NCBI GenBank assembly: GCA_903897985.1
Contig: CAIUDS010000690.1
Span: 1-7,377, forward strand
Reading direction: 5' to 3'
DNA from: an uncultured delta proteobacterium
GTDB taxonomy: Bacteria; RBG-13-61-14; DRUE01
Length of the DNA: 7,377 bases
The notes under the pieces were generated by a model. That model worked only from the letters and a program-made list of their open reading frames with translations. It was not told where the DNA came from and did no database searches. Made by a program: the position numbers and the translations under genes. This document shows, in pieces, positions 5,373-7,377 of the stretch (the first letter of the stretch is position 1; every line of letters starts with the position of its first letter).

Positions 5373-7066
5373 TGACCTATCTGGAGTTTTATCTGAACCT
5401 GATCAAAGGCGTCACTTTGGCGTTTGCGGAGGAATATAAGCGGGGCACGCTCGGGCTGAGCTTCTCGGCCATGCGCAAGGCGGGCCGGCCGGCGTTTGTG
5501 AACGAGCTTTCGCATGCGGGGCTGTTGGAGGAACGCGCGAAACAACTCGGGGACAAGCCCATGCTCTATTTCCAGGGCAAGGCTTTCAGCTACGCGGCGA
5601 TGGACGCGAACGCGAACCGGCTGGCGAATTTTTTGTCGGGGCTCGGGGCCGGGCCGGGCAAGGTGGTCGCGATCGTGATGAAGAACTCGCCGCAGTGGCT
5701 GGACATTTTTTTCGGGGCGCAGAAGCTCGGGATGTGCGCGGTGCCGACCAACATCCAACTCCGGGGCGAGGGCCTCGCCTACATCTTCAACCATTCGGAG
5801 GCCGACTTCATCGTGGCCGATCATGACCTGTATCCGTTTTATTTAGCGGTGAAGGACAAGCTCGAGCACCCGCACAAGCTGATCCTCAATACGAACGGCG
5901 CGCCGCCCTCTTTTGCGATGCCCGCCTCCGCGGTCCCGCTGGAGATGGCATACGCCTTCGGCATCAGCGCGGAGAAGCCGAAGGTCGCGATAGACCCGGA
6001 GAGCAACTGCCTGATGCTCTACACCTCGGGCACCACCGGCCGGGCCAAGGGCGTGCCCACCAAATTCAGCAAGACCCAGCTCAAGGCGATGATCATCCTG
6101 GCCCGGGCAACGCTCAAGCCTTCCGACATCTATTACACCTGTCTCCCCCTGTTCCACGCCAACGCGCTCCTCCTCACCGTGACCATGGCCATGGCCGGCC
6201 GGGCCGCGGCGGCCATGTCCGAAAAATTCAGCGCCAGCAAATTCTGGGACGAGGTGCGCGAGACCAAGACCACCGTGTTCAATTCGATCGGCGCCATGAT
6301 CCCGATCCTGATGAAGCAGCCGGAAAAAGCCAATGACCGCGATAATAAAGTCCGCTATTGTATGAGCGCGGCCTGCCCGACCGCGATGTGGCGGCCCTTC
6401 GAGCAGCGCTTCGGCACGGTCATCTACGAGGGCTACGGCGCGGTGGACGGCGGCGGATTCATCGTGATCAATTTCGGAGCGGCGCCTCCCGGCAGCATGG
6501 GCAAGCCCCTGTTCGGAAAATACCGGTTGGTGGACGATAAAGACCGGGAGGTCCCGAAGGGGACCCCGGGCGAGCTGGTGTTCTGGGCTGGAGACCAGAA
6601 GGGACGCGCCGTGGAATATCACAAGGACGATGCGGCGAGCGAGAAGAAACTCCGGAACGGCTGGCTCCATACCGGGGACCTGGCCTTCGAGGATAAAAAG
6701 AAAAATCTTTTTTTCGCCGGCCGCAAGACCGAATTCATGCGGCGCAAGGGCGAGAACATTTCGGCCTACGAGGTGGAGCAGGAAATTTTGAAGCATCCGG
6801 AGATTGTGGAATGCGCGGTGTTCGCCGTGCCCTCGGACCTGGCGGAGGACGAGGTGATGGCGGTGGTGGTGGCGATGGAGGGAAAAAAACCGGACCCGTT
6901 CGAGATTGTGAAGTTCCTCCATGACAAGCTCGCCAAGTTCGCCATCCCCAGGTATTGGAGATTCATGCCCGAACTGCCCAAGACCGAAACCCAGCGCGTG
7001 ATCAAAGGGCCGCTGGAAAAACAGGGCGTGACGCCGGATACGGTGGATACCGAGAAAAAACGGTGA
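5372..7066 (+). CDS. AMP-forming acyl-CoA ligase (FadD/CaiC-like)
   Basis: A 564-residue adenylate-forming enzyme of the ANL superfamily. It joins a carboxylic acid to CoA via an acyl-AMP, using ATP. Motifs in order: phosphate loop YTSGTTGRAKGV (217-228); LPLFHANA (258-265); the A5 motif YEGYGAVDGGG (352-362), where the usual YGxTE reads YGAVD; GWLHTGDLAFE (430-440, Asp436 for ribose binding); hinge and A8 region GRKTEFMRRKGENISAYEVE (450-469); and A10 PKTETQRVIKGPL (536-548), where the usual catalytic Lys of GK is Arg542 and Lys545 remains. The C-terminal half resembles CaiC/FadD-type ligases. About 45 N-terminal residues precede the conserved core. The in-frame stretch from 4862 overlaps the ACAD, is Arg/Gly-rich and is not believed coding. 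It probably activates the substrate of the two ACADs; chain type unknown. Confidence 0.93.
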   Translation: MTYLEFYLNLIKGVTLAFAEEYKRGTLGLSFSAMRKAGRPAFVNELSHAGLLEERAKQLGDKPMLYFQGKAFSYAAMDANANRLANFLSGLGAGPGKVVAIVMKNSPQWLDIFFGAQKLGMCAVPTNIQLRGEGLAYIFNHSEADFIVADHDLYPFYLAVKDKLEHPHKLILNTNGAPPSFAMPASAVPLEMAYAFGISAEKPKVAIDPESNCLMLYTSGTTGRAKGVPTKFSKTQLKAMIILARATLKPSDIYYTCLPLFHANALLLTVTMAMAGRAAAAMSEKFSASKFWDEVRETKTTVFNSIGAMIPILMKQPEKANDRDNKVRYCMSAACPTAMWRPFEQRFGTVIYEGYGAVDGGGFIVINFGAAPPGSMGKPLFGKYRLVDDKDREVPKGTPGELVFWAGDQKGRAVEYHKDDAASEKKLRNGWLHTGDLAFEDKKKNLFFAGRKTEFMRRKGENISAYEVEQEILKHPEIVECAVFAVPSDLAEDEVMAVVVAMEGKKPDPFEIVKFLHDKLAKFAIPRYWRFMPELPKTETQRVIKGPLEKQGVTPDTVDTEKKR

Positions 7067-7081
7067 ACGTTTAAAGGTTTC

Positions 7082-7095
7082 GCGCCTTAAGGCGC
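7082..7095. other. 14-bp perfect palindrome between convergent genes
   Basis: GCGCCTTAAGGCGC can form a five-bp GC stem with a TTAA loop on either strand. It lies 15 bp after the ligase stop and 18 bp beyond the stop of the opposing gene, where a bidirectional terminator would be expected. Neither strand has a T-run directly after the stem, so it is not a classical intrinsic terminator. It might be a weak transcript-end hairpin or a short repeat. Confidence 0.4.
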
Positions 7096-7113
7096 TCGCA
7101 CATCCAGACCGAC

Positions 7114-7377
7114 CTATAGTTTCTTCACTTTTCTTGCGATCAATTTTCTCAGCTTTTCAAAACTCGGGGGCGGGCCGGTGCGGACCTCGCGGTCATCGAG
7201 GAACAAGGCGTCGGAAATTCCCCACTCTCGAAAGACCTCGCGGTCCAGGGTGTTGATCTCCCGGAATTGCACCCGGTCCCCAAATTCCGCGGCCGCGCGT
7301 TTGGCCCGTTCGAACGCGAGGTTTTGCGCCGGGCACCAACCCGAGAGAAAGGCGGTGATGATGACCTGACCCGGAAC
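7114..7377 (-). CDS. Probable C-terminal YoaP-like domain of a GNAT acetyltransferase, partial
   Basis: Read on the minus strand from the window end, this frame is open for 87 codons to a TAG stop at 7116-7114. It begins VPGQVIITAFLSGWCPAQN and ends in TGPPPSFEKLRKLIARKVKKL. No start codon is in the window, so the protein continues beyond base 7377. The order of elements (beta strand, GWCPxQN with one Cys at local residue 15, an Arg/Ala-rich helix, REINTLDREVFREWGISDALFLDD, then GPPPSFEK and a basic helix) resembles a thioredoxin-like fold. From memory it also matches the YoaP-like domain (PF14268) that follows a GNAT domain in some proteins. The second Cys of a CxxC pair is absent (CPAQ). 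It is transcribed toward the ligase gene and is unlikely to belong to that pathway. The coding call is good; the family call is moderate. Confidence 0.65.
   Translation of the reverse strand, partial: VPGQVIITAFLSGWCPAQNLAFERAKRAAAEFGDRVQFREINTLDREVFREWGISDALFLDDREVRTGPPPSFEKLRKLIARKVKKL

Noticed and set aside
5843..6922. Long minus-strand open frame (359 codons) opposite the ligase
   Set aside because: It is antisense to conserved ligase motifs, and its translation is His/Arg-rich and low complexity, as expected from a GC-rich shadow.
7082..7095. Classical intrinsic terminator
   Set aside because: The palindrome forms only a five-bp stem, and no T-run follows on either strand.
7178..7369. 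Small plus-strand open frame (63 codons) at the window end
   Set aside because: It is antisense to the better-supported minus-strand frame with YoaP-like signatures and has no evident ribosome binding site.

Overview
The window comes from a GC-rich bacterial chromosome. Shine-Dalgarno-like sites precede the genes, spacing is tight, and there are no introns. The sequence does not fix the lineage. A catabolic set of type B carboxylesterase, thiolase, two acyl-CoA dehydrogenases (ACADs) and acyl-CoA ligase fits an acid- or ester-degrading environmental bacterium, possibly a Desulfobacterota-like or other uncultivated lineage; that placement is inference only.

Layout: (1) 1-1056 (+), the C-terminal two thirds of a type B carboxylesterase, cut by the window start just before its nucleophile motif. 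(2) 1137-2531 (+), an SCP2/SCPx-like thiolase with an enlarged loop and no visible second catalytic Cys. (3) 2532-2781, an AT-rich gap with two tandem copies of a palindromic repeat built from degenerate 9-10 nt CACAGAGGA-like words. (4) 2782-4257 (+), a long ACAD (491 aa). (5) 4266-5372 (+), a short divergent ACAD (368 aa). (6) 5372-7066 (+), an AMP-forming acyl-CoA ligase sharing one base with the ACAD stop codon. (7) 7067-7113, a short convergent gap with a 14-bp palindrome. (8) 7114-7377 (-), the C-terminal 87 residues of a gene that looks like the YoaP-like domain found at the end of some GNAT acetyltransferases; it has no evident link to the rest.

Together, genes 1-6 look like part of a peripheral acyl-CoA degradation pathway. 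The esterase could release a carboxylic acid, the ligase activate it to a CoA thioester, the ACAD pair introduce a double bond, and the thiolase cleave (or condense) the beta-keto product. Enoyl-CoA hydratase, hydroxyacyl-CoA dehydrogenase and electron-transfer flavoprotein genes are not in the window. The most interesting point is that the two adjacent ACADs have lost opposite halves of the usual FAD-site motifs. This suggests an obligate heteromeric enzyme like the FadE pairs of mycobacterial steroid catabolism. The thiolase and ligase also carry non-standard residues at normally conserved catalytic positions.
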